Program-made: the position numbers and the translations under genes
Assembly (NCBI GenBank): GCA_023055355.1
Contig: JALJCS010000002.1
Coordinates: 88,127,001-88,191,000, forward strand
Source: Agelaius tricolor
Lineage: Eukaryota; Chordata; Aves; Passeriformes; Icteridae
Length of the DNA: 64,000 nucleotides
Direction of reading: 5' to 3'
In this document: positions 22,600 through 34,250 of the stretch, piece after piece
Numbering within the stretch: the first letter of the stretch is position 1
How the letters are laid out: each line of letters opens with the position of its first letter
The notes under the pieces: generated by a model
Seen by the model: only the letters and a program-made list of their open reading frames with translations
What the model was told of the DNA's origin: nothing
The model's database searches: none

Positions 22600-23755
22600 G
22601 TACCAGAAGTGAATGAATCCCTCACCTAAATCTGACTCTGTGTCCAAGCTGGTAGTTACTTCTGTAGAGGATCAGGACTAAATTTGGGAGCATCTTTGTT
22701 TAAGAAGACACAATACTTTAAAGAGATCAACATTTAGTGACAGTCCAGAAGCTTCAGCAAATTTTTCTTTCATATCTTGATCCCTAGAAATTAGAAATAC
22801 TTTTGTGAGCCATTTTGATGATTTTTGCCAGCAACTAGTCCCATAAAAACTCAAAATCTAAACGACTTATCTTAACTAAGCAGTTTGTTATGTGAATACA
22901 TAGGCATTATTAATGACCAGCCTGTACATAATTTAATTTCACTTTACTTTTGGTTGAGAATTGTTCTAGTAATATACCAGCCAAGAAGTCAACTGCTCTC
23001 CATGAAAACATTTCAGATGAGCTAATGAATGAATGAGACAAACTTTATTTATTTATTTACTTATTTATTTATGTCCTGAGTGTGTCTGATTGCACCACAT
23101 CCACTGGGTGTCCAGCTTTAATTGTCATGCCAAACTGGAAGCAAGATAACCAAATGCTGTAGGGTTTGAGTCAAAACTCTCTGGTCTTACCATGTTCTTT
23201 GAACTTCTATCCAAACCTCTGAGGCACTATTTATTAATATTAATAAAAAATAAAAGATCTAAGTCTCACCTGAAAATAAATCAAGTCCCTTGAGCTAGTT
23301 GTGATTGGTATAATCTTTTAAATACCAGATCTGTTCTAGTTTTCTAGAACCAAAATTCTATGAATCATACCCTCCTTGTTAGCAGAAGTCTTAATTGCAG
23401 ATGCAGCTATGCTGGCCAAATGACACATTTTACTTTTTAAATGAGATAAACTTGTTTCATTTTGATCTGGGAGTTACTAACAGTGTAACTGAGTGCTTGA
23501 GGGTGGAATATTACCAACCTTACTGCATAGATCAGTTTAGGAGCTCTTTGCTGGCAGCACATTACAACCAGCTACTCAGGAATAATGGCACTGCCTCATT
23601 TGATGATCTTATCTTGCTTCTGAAACTCAAAATCCAGAAAAAGACTTTTAAAACTGAGTTTTGATCATAAAACTTTCAACCAGCTCCAGTCTGCAGGCAA
23701 TTCAAAAACATTCCTTGAGCTCCCCTTGAGCTCCTTTCCCTTTGTGTCTCCCCAG
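22600..23755 (+). other. Intron (1.2 kb)
   Basis: gtacca...ccccag. Has a (TTTA)n run at 23044-23073. The open frame at 23395-23664 has no recognised homology and is not coding by phase. Confidence 0.86.
23044..23073. repeat. (TTTA)n microsatellite
   Basis: About seven TTTA units with one interruption. Confidence 0.9.
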
Positions 23756-23953
23756 GACAGGAATTCAGCTCCTCTGGACTGAAGGCCTTTGAGAGGACTG
23801 GCTTCCAGAACGTTCTGTCGGGCGTGTACCGCTCCCTGGTGCTCCCAGCAGCCGGAACATCCCAGACAGATGCTCAGCTGCTCTGCAGGCAGGAGTGCAG
23901 CCAGGACTCCTGCTGTGATGGGTTCATCCTGAGCCAGCTCCTGCTGGATGCAG
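23756..23953 (+). CDS. TG: TG exon ~26: type-3 b1
   Basis: 66 codons, phase 1 to 1, acceptor ccccag at 23755, donor gtactg at 23954. It has no ATG in the reading frame, so ATG-initiated ORF searches miss it. Encodes FERTGFQNVLSGVYRSLVL, then AQLLCRQECSQDSCCDGFI, aligned with human FEPTGFQNMLSGLY...LFCLLACDRDLCCDGFV. The CC pair is the type-3 b hallmark. Confidence 0.95.
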
Positions 23954-24219
23954 GTACTGCCTGCCTGCCCAGGAAACCAAAGCTAAATGAGTAGGAGTCT
24001 TTGTTGAACACGGTGCACCCACCTTCGCACCATACCTGTCTCTACATCCCTGACTTTTCTTTGGTGTTGGGAAGGTTTGAGTAATGCCCAAGACCTGAGG
24101 TAGCAACCTGCTCTTGGAACAAAATGGGCATCTTGAAGGGAAAAGCCTGACAAAGTTTCAGCAGTGTTTGGGCAATGCTCAAAAACTGCTGAAACTTGGG
24201 CGCATGGTGTGACTCTGTG

Positions 24220-24285
24220 CAGGGCCAGGAATTGGACTCAGGGATCCCTGTGTGTCTCTTCCAACTCAGCCTGTTCTCTGTGTGT
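24220..24285 (+). mobile_element. CR1 LINE 3' tail
   Basis: 'gggccaggaattggactcag' ... 'gtctcttccaactcagcctg' matches a CR1 3' terminus. About 65 bp, diverged. Confidence 0.7.
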
Positions 24286-24760
24286 GTGACATCTCCATCT
24301 GGATGAGACAAATTGTTCTGAAAACACCTCTCTCCACACATAGCACAGCTTGGTTACCAGAAGTTGGTGCCTTTCAGCTGATGCAGGAACTAAGAAGGTG
24401 CCTCCAGACAGAGTTCTTGTGGTGCAAATGAAAATCAGCTTCCTTTTAAGAGCAGGAAAAAAGGATGCCTTATGGAATTATGTTGCATTATTGCATGCAA
24501 AAATGCTAAAATCTCCCAGGTTTGGATGTCTCTCTAGGAGAGCAAGTGGTAGTGGGATGGATGGAGTCTGGCAGAGGTGGGATTTTGGCTCAACCAGATT
24601 TTTGCCAACGACTTCAAGCACTTTATGCCAGTGCGTACTTTTTGCAGTTTAGTTTCAAGCTCATGTAGTATTGACTTTCCTCCTGGGGATGCATTTCCTG
24701 TAGGAAATGTGAAGTTTTAAATGACATGCCTAAAGGATTTAAAGACAAGCTCTGTCAACA

Positions 24761-24825
24761 GCCAGGAGTTGGACTTGATGATTCTTGTGGGTCTCTTCCA
24801 ACTCAGGATATTCTGATTCTGTGAA
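24761..24825 (+). mobile_element. CR1 LINE 3' tail
   Basis: 'ccaggagttggacttgatga' ... 'ctcaggatattctgattctg' is a typical CR1 3' terminus, the same subtype as the copy about 500 bp upstream. Confidence 0.8.
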
Positions 24826-25820
24826 ATCCAGGCATGTGCTAGTGGCTGATATGTGACAAGCACTTCACCAGTTTGGGGTGGAAACTGATCCTAGATTTAA
24901 GAAAATCTGTGAAAATCTGTCACAAATTATCTCTGAAAGTTTTCAAGAAAATGTTTCCAGAGAATCAGAAAATTATTTTCTGGTTTGGCATCTTCTTTTT
25001 TTTTTTTTTATCACAGTATTCTAGATGATCTTGTAAAGTCCATTTCTCTATATATTTACAATCAAATTTTGGGTTCTCTCTACTTGTGAGTCTAGAAGGT
25101 GAATATCTGTTTTGTCTATTTGGATCAGTTCTACAGGTAAATGCATTACTTAGGACTGGCATTTTGCTTAAAAGGAAAGGAAAAATAAGGAAAAGGTAGC
25201 ATATTCAATATCTCATGTACCCAGTCCATAAAAACAAACTGGAGAGGACATTATAAAACCTTAGAAATGTCTGAGCTGTGACACCAAGTGCAAAGCAAGA
25301 GCTGAGTATTGTGTAGAAGTTATGGTAACAGATTGATGCCAGAACATTGGCCTTAAACACTCTCACTGTGCTGCAGAGACTCAGGCCTGGGATGGCTGAA
25401 ATCAGGCACCAGTTCAGGAAACCACTGCAGTAAGAAGATCTAAGTGCTTTATTTTTGGTTCAGAACATGACCATTTCAAGACCATCAAAAGATTGGATGT
25501 GTGTCTGGAGTGCTATGAAGAACATTGTTGGATATTATCAGATAACAGTAATATTTTATTACGTGATAATAGTATGTGCCTGAAATCCCTAAAAAACAGG
25601 CTATAAATGTTTAGTTTGGGTATGAGTAGCTAACCTTAGCACTCAAATTTGAACATATGATTCTAATTTGCTTCTTTAGTTTTGGTTTTTTATGGTTTTT
25701 TTTGGTAGCAATACTGGAGGGTATCTCTCTCAGTGACGTGGGTTCATTTGGAACTTAGAGAAAGTATTGGGGTGCAAAGCCTCATTGCAGTGGTGCAGCT
25801 GTGTCTTTTCCTGCCCCCAG

Positions 25821-25988
25821 GTAGCATTCTGTGCAGTTTGCTGAGCTCCCCAGATGTGCTGATCTGCAGTTCCAAAGGATGGAGTCCAACACCAACCTCA
25901 GCCATGGGGGAGGTGTGTAAAGGTGTGAGCTATGATGAGAAGGAGAAGAGGTTTTCCTTCACCCTGGGAGGACAAGTGTTCAGTGGAA
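25821..25988 (+). CDS. TG: TG exon ~27: type-3 b1, end
   Basis: 56 codons, phase 1 to 1, acceptor ccccag at 25820, donor gtaagt at 25989. Encodes GSILCSLLSSPDVLICSS, then EVCKGVSYDEKEKRFSFTL, aligned with human AIICGLLSSPSVLLCNV...ATCPGVTYDQESHQVILRL. Confidence 0.95.
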
Positions 25989-26516
25989 GTAAGTGAATTA
26001 CCTCAATTTACATCAGTTCTCCTTAATTGTTGTTTAGACACTCTCTTATTCACCAGCCTGCCCTTGTGCTCCAATGCTTTTTTCAAGTAAATCCATATCA
26101 CAAGAGAATAAGAATTCTCTGGCTGGATGTAGTGCTGGATAGATGGACCTCTCACATTTTGCCATATGAACATTAATGAAAGTTGAGACTGTGTTTAATA
26201 TATCACTCTGTAGTACTTGAAGCATTTAATTCGGGCAGATCCAAGCCAATAATCTGAAAGACAGGTAAAGTCTGGAGCAAAGATAAAAAGGAAGATGCCC
26301 AGACCTACATGGTAAAAGCAATGATAGGAAATTGGGTAAAGTTTAGCACCCTGGACCCAGACTATCCTCATGACACCTGGGATCTTCTTCCTTAGACTTT
26401 TGTTTTGTAATGAAGGTGATGCATAGTTTAATAATGTGTTTTCTATACAATTTCTGAGCATTAAAAAAACATGGTTAATTTAAACAGTTGTTCTAACAAA
26501 TTTTTTTCTTTGTTAG
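25989..26516 (+). other. Intron (528 bp)
   Basis: gtaagt...gttag. No recognised element. Confidence 0.88.
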
Positions 26517-26582
26517 CTTTTCAGTTGATGGAAGAGGCAGAAAGAAATTTCACTACCTTTCAGGAAATTTACCTGTGGAGAG
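26517..26582 (+). CDS. TG: TG exon ~28 (66 bp)
   Basis: 22 codons, phase 1 to 1, acceptor tgttag at 26516, donor gtaact at 26583. Encodes QLMEEAERNFTTFQEIYLWR, aligned with human PLEGTQDTFTNFQQVYLWK. NFT is a glycosylation sequon. Too short to be found without homology and phase. Confidence 0.92.
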
Positions 26583-27292
26583 GTAACTTATCTCACAGAA
26601 TTTCTTACAAAAACTTATGATGAACTGTGGGGAGTGTCAGGTGGCTGTTCTGTAATGGAAATGTCATTGTCACTTCATTTCATGCTATCCAAATTAATAC
26701 ACAACTCAGAAGCCTATTTGGGCAGGGATGTGTAATCTGGAGTAATTCTTCTACTGCCCGTTTCATGAAATTTGGGTAAATTCTTGTGTCTGAGAACATA
26801 ATTTATAGCTCATAATTCCCTTGAAAATGATATCATGAAGACACCTACCTTAGTCCCATGTGTCCATGTACCATAATAGTTTGGCACTTTATGCCTAATT
26901 ACATGGGTTATGTTTATTAGCAGAATAATTGTATATTTTTCTTTCTGAATCTCACCATGTACATGGCAGGAATTGCACAAATTATTTGTAATAATAATTT
27001 GTGCTTTGTAAGTGCACAAAGCCTTCAGAGGGCTGATGCTGAATACAGAGTGACTGTGGATGTGGCATTTATTTTTGTCATCCAAACAATGCATTTTGGT
27101 TTAAGTGTTCCCCAGAGCTATACAGAGATGGTTTTACTCATTCTTGATTCAACATTTGGAGGAACTACCAAAGGAATTTTCCTAAGTGGTGCACTTTATA
27201 TATTTATTCAGTTTGGGAGCTCAGGATTATTTTGTGTTGGGAGAGAAAGATAAAGGGAATTACTCTGCTCTTTGATTCCTGTTTCATTCCAG
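26583..27292 (+). other. Intron (710 bp)
   Basis: gtaact...ttccag. No recognised element. Confidence 0.87.
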
Positions 27293-27373
27293 ACTCTGAT
27301 GTGGCCACCCGGATGAAAACCTCTCTGTGTGAGGCTGCTGCTTTGGAGACAAAGGATGATCTGGTGTTATCAG
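27293..27373 (+). CDS. TG: TG exon ~29 (81 bp)
   Basis: 27 codons, phase 1 to 1, acceptor attccag at 27292, donor gtattg at 27374. Encodes DSDVATRMKTSLCEAAALE, then TKDDLVLS. The start matches human KDSDMGSRPESMGC; the rest is poorly conserved, as this linker also varies among mammals. Confidence 0.88.
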
Positions 27374-29489
27374 GTATTGGAGCAATAGCAGACAGAGCAG
27401 GCAACAGAAGAGAGCAGGGAGGCAGTGCAGAATTTAACTAGAAATTATCATATATTGCTATATATATGTTCATTATGGAATAGGTATTGTAAATTCCAGA
27501 GGATTTCCCTGAAGCAGGATGCCTGATAGAGGTTTTGAGAAAGATGTTCAAGATGTAGGCCTGGCTTTATGATTCTTATCTTGCCAGGACAGGCTGCAAA
27601 TTAAAGTGTTAAAATGTTCAATGTGAGACCTGTTCTTTCAGACTTACTGAGCTGAAGAGGCACAGGAAATATTATTTAACTGAGAAAAAAAATTCACATA
27701 AACCCAGGAGTGAAGTCCTTGGCCTGGGTACCTGGGCATCTTTACTGCTACTGACAGTATGATTGTAAATACAGGGCATAGAGAAACCCAGGATGAAATG
27801 CAATCACAAGTGTTTCTTCCATGCATGATGACCTGTGAACTTCTCTTAGCTCCTTTGTCATTCCAGGGTTTGCTCTTTGTTATATGAAATAATGTATAGG
27901 TCCAAAATAATTTCTAGGAAGTTACTGGAGTTCATTTGGGCCTTCAGCACCATAATCCTAAGAGAAAGTGAGCAGTAGGGTTTGGTGAAAGCACCTTGAT
28001 TCATTTTTAATGAATTAGAATCTTTGCTGAGGAGTCTTGATGAGTGTCTGAGCACATGATTTAATATGTGCAAAATCCTAAAAGGAAGTGAATTGCTTAT
28101 GGTATTTGAAAGGAAAGTAAACGAAACTACATAAAAAACTAAAAATGCCCTTTTACCTAGCAGAACTCCTATACAGTTAGGGCTATTTTAAAGTCTAGAC
28201 TTAAAAAGAGAGAGGAAAAAAATGCACTTTCTATGGTGGTTGAAATTATCTTGCATTTACCTGCCAAGGCATGAGTGCAGCCCTCAGGGTTCTCCATTTA
28301 CCTTGCTGGGGCTGATGATATCATTAAAACATGCAGTTATGCAAGGAATGCAGCTTTTACCTCCATCCCTAAATCTCAGTCTTGACACCAGCTGTTCAAG
28401 AGAAACTGAAGGTTGAAGTTATGACTTGAGAGGTAACAGGAATTATAGGTTACCATTTTAGGAAGTCATGAAAGCATCTGGGAAAATGTCTACAGATCTG
28501 TTATCACTTGATAATCATGTATAAAACACAGGGTAACATATCTTTTCTAGTTTCTTTTTCTAGTTTCTGATACAAAAGTCAAAACTACAGTGCATTTTCA
28601 GCATATCAGTAGGCGCTTCAGCACTTCACAGAATCATCAGCATGTCTTTACCTCTTGTTTTCATTATTGTCTGAATATTTCACTGCATATGAGATTAAGT
28701 AATACAATGTCCACAATGTTGGAACTGGGGATGAGATCTGCTGATGATATTTGATAAATAAGAAAGTGTTTATGAAGAAATTTTTAAGAGATCAGTGAAG
28801 AGTGTCCATTTCTTTTAATACTGGACCCTTATTTAAGGGGATGAATTTGGGAACAAGAAAATAGCTGTGATTGATTGTTTCAGAGGGAGCTCAGGAGATA
28901 TAAATCATTGTATACATGTCTAAAGGTCACAGGCAGGTGACAGAAATGAGTTATTTAATGTGGCCTGTGGGAGCATAAATTCAGAAAAATGAGCTTAAAT
29001 GACTGAAATAGGTATTAAGCTTGTCAAGAAAACTTTTAAGACTGAGAGGTGTAAAAGCTTCTCAAGGGAATATAAGGAAACTGCTCTATTTTGAATTAAC
29101 AAAACTACATAGATTAAGGAATTACAAACATCCTTTGAATCCTCATACTTACGTCCTCTGAATCCTCATATTTCACTGTTAGGATATTGTGAGAGTAGAG
29201 CAAACCCTTTAATTTCTAGGAGCAGGAATTTTCATCTAGTTTTTGGGTGTTGGAAATAGTCTGGCAGTGCTATTTTGTACAGTGCAGCTCAGTGAGGAGA
29301 CACTGCCTACAGGAGAGGCCCTGTGGGTGGACAATTCTGTTATTAAAAGCAGGCTTTGGTGTATTCTAGCCCTACAAAATGATTGCAGCTGTTTTACTGA
29401 GAAAGGCAGAATTTTGTATATAAATAAATTTAATTAATTCCAGATCATAGTTAATTTTTTGTGTGATTCTTTGTTTGTTTCTATCTCAG
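27374..29489 (+). other. Intron (2.1 kb)
   Basis: gtattg...tctcag. No repeat family or gene recognised. Confidence 0.85.
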
Positions 29490-29627
29490 ATTCCACAAAG
29501 GATCTTTTCTACCTAATGGACAACAGCCAGATACAAAGTGACCAGAACTATTCCCTCCCTTACCAGCAATATTGGGTCTTCAGGCAGAAGTACTCAGCTG
29601 AGGAAGCTCTGCTGTGGTGTCTCACAC
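29490..29627 (+). CDS. TG: TG exon ~30: lead-in to type-3 a2
   Basis: 46 codons, phase 1 to 1, acceptor atctcag at 29489, donor gtaagg at 29628. Encodes QYWVFRQKYSAEEALLWCLT, aligned with human KHWLFKHLFSAQQANLWCLS. QNYSL carries an N-Y-S sequon where human has GNQS nearby. Confidence 0.95.
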
Positions 29628-30774
29628 GTAAGGCATCATGGAGACTGTTCTTCTGTAGGGGATAATAACTAACTAAAATCTTTTAACAGGCGTTATAATA
29701 ATGATGAGTAAAAACTTTAGACTTCGAGATTTTTATTTTTTTTTTTGTAGATAACTCCTAAATTTTCATAGGAATTGCCAATGGGGCCACCTGTTTATTC
29801 CTTACAGTCTTTGCCTGCCATGGCAGAAAGGGTGCCCATCATTCACCATCAGGGTGCCCCTGTCATGGGCAAGAGGAGTCAAAGGTACAGCTTGGGCAAT
29901 GCCCTGCTGTTCTTGAAGTGTACCACTCCAAAAAGGGGGGTGGCATAGTGGTAAAAGAAGGTAAAATGCAGATAATTGGGGTTAGTGATAAATTATATTT
30001 TGATGCAGTAAATGGAGAAGAGTTTCTAGTTCTACCAGGAAGTCAGAACTAAGAGTACTAAACAGTGCACAAACAGCACTGTAAGAGGTCAAAAAATTAA
30101 AATTGTTTAAAATTCAGCATTGACACACCTGTTTCCAGGAGCCATTGCCATGGTAATTAAGAAATGGGTTTGACAGCTTTGGTTCTTTTCTGAAGGTGTG
30201 CTCTTACCCTGGGACAAACTTCAGAAAAAATTGCTGTGAGCAAATGTCTTGAATAGTTGATTCTAGGAAAGTTATGTTTAATTTTCTGTGATGCTTGAAT
30301 GCTTCAGAAATATTTTTTGTAAAAGCTTACTAGGACATAGTAGACATTATTGTCCTTTTTATTTGTTAGAGACCATGACTGATGCAGAGTTCTCTTATGA
30401 TTATACAATTTGTATGTCAGATTTACTAAGAAAGAAAAACATCTTTATGAATTAAAATATTAAAGAGAGACCAATACACTGGAGTAATGCTTGTCACAGC
30501 TGGGGAATTTATCTTCCCAATTAGCTCTGCTGGAGCTCCTTTACTGTGCTCTCCAGGTAAACCTGCTCTTCAGTGCCACTGGGGCCAGAATGTGTCCCTC
30601 TTTCTCTTGCACTTTAAATTAATTAAATTAATTAATTTTCAGATTAGTAGGATGATATTGAAATTCTCCCTTTTAGTTGTTTGCTGATGGATAGCTTTGC
30701 TCTGAAAACATGAAGGGGAGCAGAGAAGGGAAGGAACCCTTGTGTGTGTAACTGTTCATGACTTTGCTTCCCAG
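29628..30774 (+). other. Intron (1.1 kb)
   Basis: gtaagg...cccag. An AT-rich (TTAA-like) patch lies at 30614-30643. No recognised gene or transposon. Confidence 0.86.
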
Positions 30775-30951
30775 GCTGTGCCCAAGAGGAAGAGTTCTGT
30801 CGAATGGCAGATCTGCAAAGTGCCACAGACAAATACTTTGTGTGTACCCTCTATCCAGAGGCACAGATTTGTGACAGCAGCATCAACCAAATACCAGGAA
30901 ACTGTGCAACTGTGCTACCCTGGCAGCCACAGACACTGTACCATAAAATAG
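30775..30951 (+). CDS. TG: TG exon ~31: type-3 a2, ends at a GC donor
   Basis: 59 codons, phase 1 to 1, acceptor ttcccag at 30774. Encodes CAQEEEFCRMADLQSATDKY, then FVCTLYPEAQICDSS, aligned with human CVQEHSFCQLAEITESASLY...FTCTLYPEAQVCDD. The donor is G|GCAAGT: intron base 2 is C. No GT donor nearby gives the phase needed to join Val-Thr-Leu of the next exon, and the GC site otherwise fits the consensus, so I call a GC-AG intron. Confidence 0.92.
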   Translation, partial: AVPKRKSSVEWQICKVPQTNTLCVPSIQRHRFVTAASTKYQETVQLCYPGSHRHCTIK

Positions 30952-31920
30952 GCAAGTTTTGGTGTTTGGATGTATAATGTCTGCTCTAACCCTGGGAATG
31001 CAAGGCAGTGTTTTGGCTCTTGGTTCTGAGATAAAAAGTCTGCATGTTTAAATGAGTCTTGGGATGTGATGGTGCAGGGGAAGGTCAGGCTGTCTGGGAT
31101 AGGGTTTTACATTTTCTATTCAGAATGGAAAGATATCAACCATGAATTTCACTCTGTCCACCTCAGCCATTCCCAAGTCAGAGAGGCCAAGTGGATCTCA
31201 AATTTGTATATCAGTTTTAGCCCTTTTTATAATATGGGTGAAATAGGAATGTCATTGGAATGTCACAATCTACCATTAAAATTTATACAGTAGCTAAATA
31301 ATGCAAAAACTGAAAGCACTGAGTGTAATTCTTATTTTGCTTTAAATATCTTTTAGCAAATGCAGAGATATAGATGTGAATTTTAACCTTTGCTCTTTGG
31401 ATACTTGGGAAGTTCAATGTTTTTCTCATAGGGCACATGAAAGGAAGCTGGACAAACAAGGCTGTTTTCACTGTACAGGAACATGTAATTTTGCTGTGAC
31501 AAATGTAAAGGTCCACTGAACTGAGCTATTCAGTCATGTCATTTTGGGGAGCCCAAAGGGCAGCATGGGCTGAATAATGCATGAGCACACTGGAGTCTTC
31601 CAGTCTGGAGCTGTGTCCCAGTTTAAGGCCTTGTGGAAGAAGTAGCATCAATACAGGTCTCAGATACAAAAGGCCTGGCTGGCAGTCTTTCCTTGGTGAT
31701 GTAATTTGCTAAGCTTCCAGAGCCTTCACTTGGTGAATTTTTATTCATCTTCAGGCTTAACAATCAGAATTTTCTGTGATAGCATAAAACTATCTCTTAA
31801 TCAACCAGAGCTCAGCATAAAAGTACACACTGGACCCCTGCCATTTGATTACTTGGCCAGTATTTGTATACAACAAAGTTAAACTGATTATTCCAATTTT
31901 GTTTTTCTTTTTCCTTCCAG
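30952..31920 (+). other. GC-AG intron (969 bp)
   Basis: Begins gcaagt and ends ttccttccag. The splice donor is non-canonical but of the common U2-type GC class. No repeat recognised inside. Confidence 0.88.
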
Positions 31921-32032
31921 TCACTCTTAAAAGTTCTGTGAAGAGCTTCTACACACGTGTACCATTCCAGAAAGTAACAGAAATCTCAGTGAGGAATAAG
32001 ACTGACATGAGCAGAAAAGCTGTTTCAGATGG
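31921..32032 (+). CDS. TG: TG exon ~32
   Basis: 112 bp, phase 1 to 2, acceptor ccttccag at 31920, donor gtagga at 32033. Encodes VTLKSSVKSFYTRVPFQKV, then ISVRNKTDMSRKAVSDG, aligned with human VILEDKVKNFYTRLPFQKL...ISIRNKVPMSEKSISNG. NKT is a sequon not shared with human. Confidence 0.95.
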
Positions 32033-32542
32033 GTAGGACATGAAATTTCCTTTGTTCTCCTTGGAATTTTAACCATGTATGCAATTCCAAGGCTGTGTTA
32101 TGCAGATACAGGAAATCAGATGTATTGATTGAAGAATTGCATTGTTTGAGAGTATTTAATGAAGAAAAGATAACATATGGTTTAAAGGAGATTTAGAACT
32201 GAACATTATATAAATATAATATTATAGTTATTATTAGAAATAATAATCTACATAATTATTAATTATAGACATGAAAATTCTTACTTATAATGCTACTAAT
32301 TACCAGTTGACCTGTTAAATCCCTTACCAATGATGCACCAAATCAATTTAGGCTGATATTTTTAGGGTAGATATCAAAATAATCATCTAAATTAATAGAT
32401 GAAGTCTGATAAGTATACTAATCAAGCATGATTTCATCTACATATGGAAAAAGTATGGAAGTGTGTGTGTATACTGGTTCTTCAGCCTTATTGTGAAAGG
32501 CATCCCTACAGGTTCTCATGGATAATGTTTTTCCTTTCCCAG
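32033..32542 (+). other. Intron (510 bp)
   Basis: gtagga...tcccag. AT-rich; no recognised element. Phase 2. Confidence 0.88.
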
Positions 32543-32622
32543 GTTTTTTGAGTGTGAGCGTTGGTGTGATGCTGACCCCTGTTGCACAGGATTTGGCTTT
32601 TTTAATGACTCCCAGCTGACAG
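32543..32622 (+). CDS. TG: TG exon ~33: type-3 b2
   Basis: 80 bp, phase 2 to 1, acceptor tttcccag at 32542, donor gtattt at 32623. Encodes GFFECERWCDADPCCTGFGF, then FNDSQLT, nearly identical to human GFFECERRCDADPCCTGFGF, with the type-3 b CC pair. NDS replaces the human NVS sequon at the same place. Confidence 0.97.
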
Positions 32623-34106
32623 GTATTTCCCCCCTGTTTGTCTTTCTAAAATAACTTCAGTCTTTCTTCATTATCCAGATTTTACTCTTCTTTTGCTCTG
32701 AAGTGTGCTTTAAAAGCCCTTTCAGATCTCATGCACCTCTCTTCGGCACCTTTTTGGGTAACCATAACCATATCTAGAGTTCAGCCTAATGACACATTCC
32801 ACATTTCAGAAATTATTAAGAAAACTTCATAAAAATGAGTCCTTAACAGGCTGCAATTCCAACAGCATAAAATTAAAACTGATAAAACTTGATTTCTTTT
32901 AGTGATTTTTTTTCTCCTTTTATGTTGTTTCAGTTTTTAAAGCCTAAAGGACTCTGAAACCTAAATATTATTGAAATTAGGTGCATGCAAGCACATAATG
33001 TCTGTGGATATACTGGGGCAGTTTAGCCTTTTGGCTTGTTTGGTTGTCTGACCTTCTCTCCTCCCAGATTTTAGTCTTCTGCTTGAGGAAAAAAATCTTC
33101 ACCTGATGTTTGAAATTGGATACGACCCAGCTCAAAGTCAATGAAAAGGATTTTAATATGTTATTACAAATTCAGATTTAGGCCACTAAAATGTGTAACT
33201 TTGTTTTTGGTGGAGTCATGTGCTAATCAGCTCTCCCTGAGGTCATTAAATGGGCTGTTTTTATAATGCATTTTGGAATTTGAAACACTTCCGAAATACA
33301 TATTTTTAATTCCTTTTTTTGTTGAGCAGACAAAATTTTCACTGCTCAAAAGTGTGTGCCTTAGGAAATTAATCCAGTTTATTTTAGATAAGAATTAATG
33401 TGGAAATAAAAAACAGTTGATAGTTTTCATGCCTCATTATGATCATATGAAATTTCAAATCTTAACTGAATATGACTTTGAGTTTCTTTAAATACTTCTA
33501 AAATAAATTAAAAATTTTAAGGTGTCCAGCATACAAAATGGACCTATTTTTAATTTACCTGATTAATACTTAATATCTATGACATTTCAGACATCCAGTC
33601 TTGGCACTCATATAGTCAAGAGAACTAGCAGTGATTTTAACATGAGCTGAAATCTTCAATGAAACTGTGTTTCAAACCCTCCATATTTTTCAGGTACAAA
33701 ATTATTTATACTAGGGCTTTGAAAGAATTTTTATTTTGATGTAAGTAGGGGACATGTTTCAACATACATGCAGATTTTTAACTACATTAACATGAAAGAG
33801 CTCCTTGCTCAGAGTTGTGACATTTGCTCAGTGAAATTCTCTGTGATTTGGATTATAATGGATTTTAATGCTGGTACCCACCTTCCCTCACAATGAATTC
33901 ACTGAGATTTTTCAGCATTAGTTTCAATCACTTTCCTCATTTCAGGTATTTCTTTCCTTTGATTTCTAGCTTGGTTGAATTTCACCTAATTTTAATTTCA
34001 CTTAATTTCACTCAGTGGAACCATGCTGTTTTCTTTTTCCTCACAACACTATCTAGAAAAGGAAAATTTTCCTCCTTATTTCTATACCCATGTGCTTCCT
34101 TGGCAG
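32623..34106 (+). other. Intron (1.5 kb)
   Basis: gtattt...tggcag. AT-rich, nothing recognised. Confidence 0.85.
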
Positions 34107-34250
34107 GTGGGAAGATTGTGTGTGTGACTCTGAACAGCCTTGGAATCCAGACCTGTGCTGAGGAAACAAGAAGTGCTTGGCACATTTCAAATTGCACTTC
34201 ACCAGATGCTGAAGTCAAAATACACCCATTTGGCTGGTATCAAAAGCCTG
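34107..34250 (+). CDS. TG: TG exon ~34: type-3 b2, end
   Basis: 48 codons, phase 1 to 1, acceptor ttggcag at 34106, donor gtaagt at 34251. Encodes GGKIVCVTLNSLGIQTC, then AWHISNCTSPDAEV and PFGWYQKP, aligned with human GGEVTCLTLNSLGIQMC...PFGWYQKP. SNCTS holds a sequon absent from human (LDCGS). Confidence 0.96.

Larger units (their letters stand above)
23954..25820 (+). other. Intron (1.9 kb)
   Basis: gtactg...ccccag. Carries two CR1 3' tails in the same orientation (24220-24285, 24761-24825). Confidence 0.87.

Noticed and set aside
30962..30980. GT dinucleotides downstream of exon 31 as alternative donors
   Set aside because: Both shift the reading frame relative to the next exon and have poor donor context compared with gcaagt.
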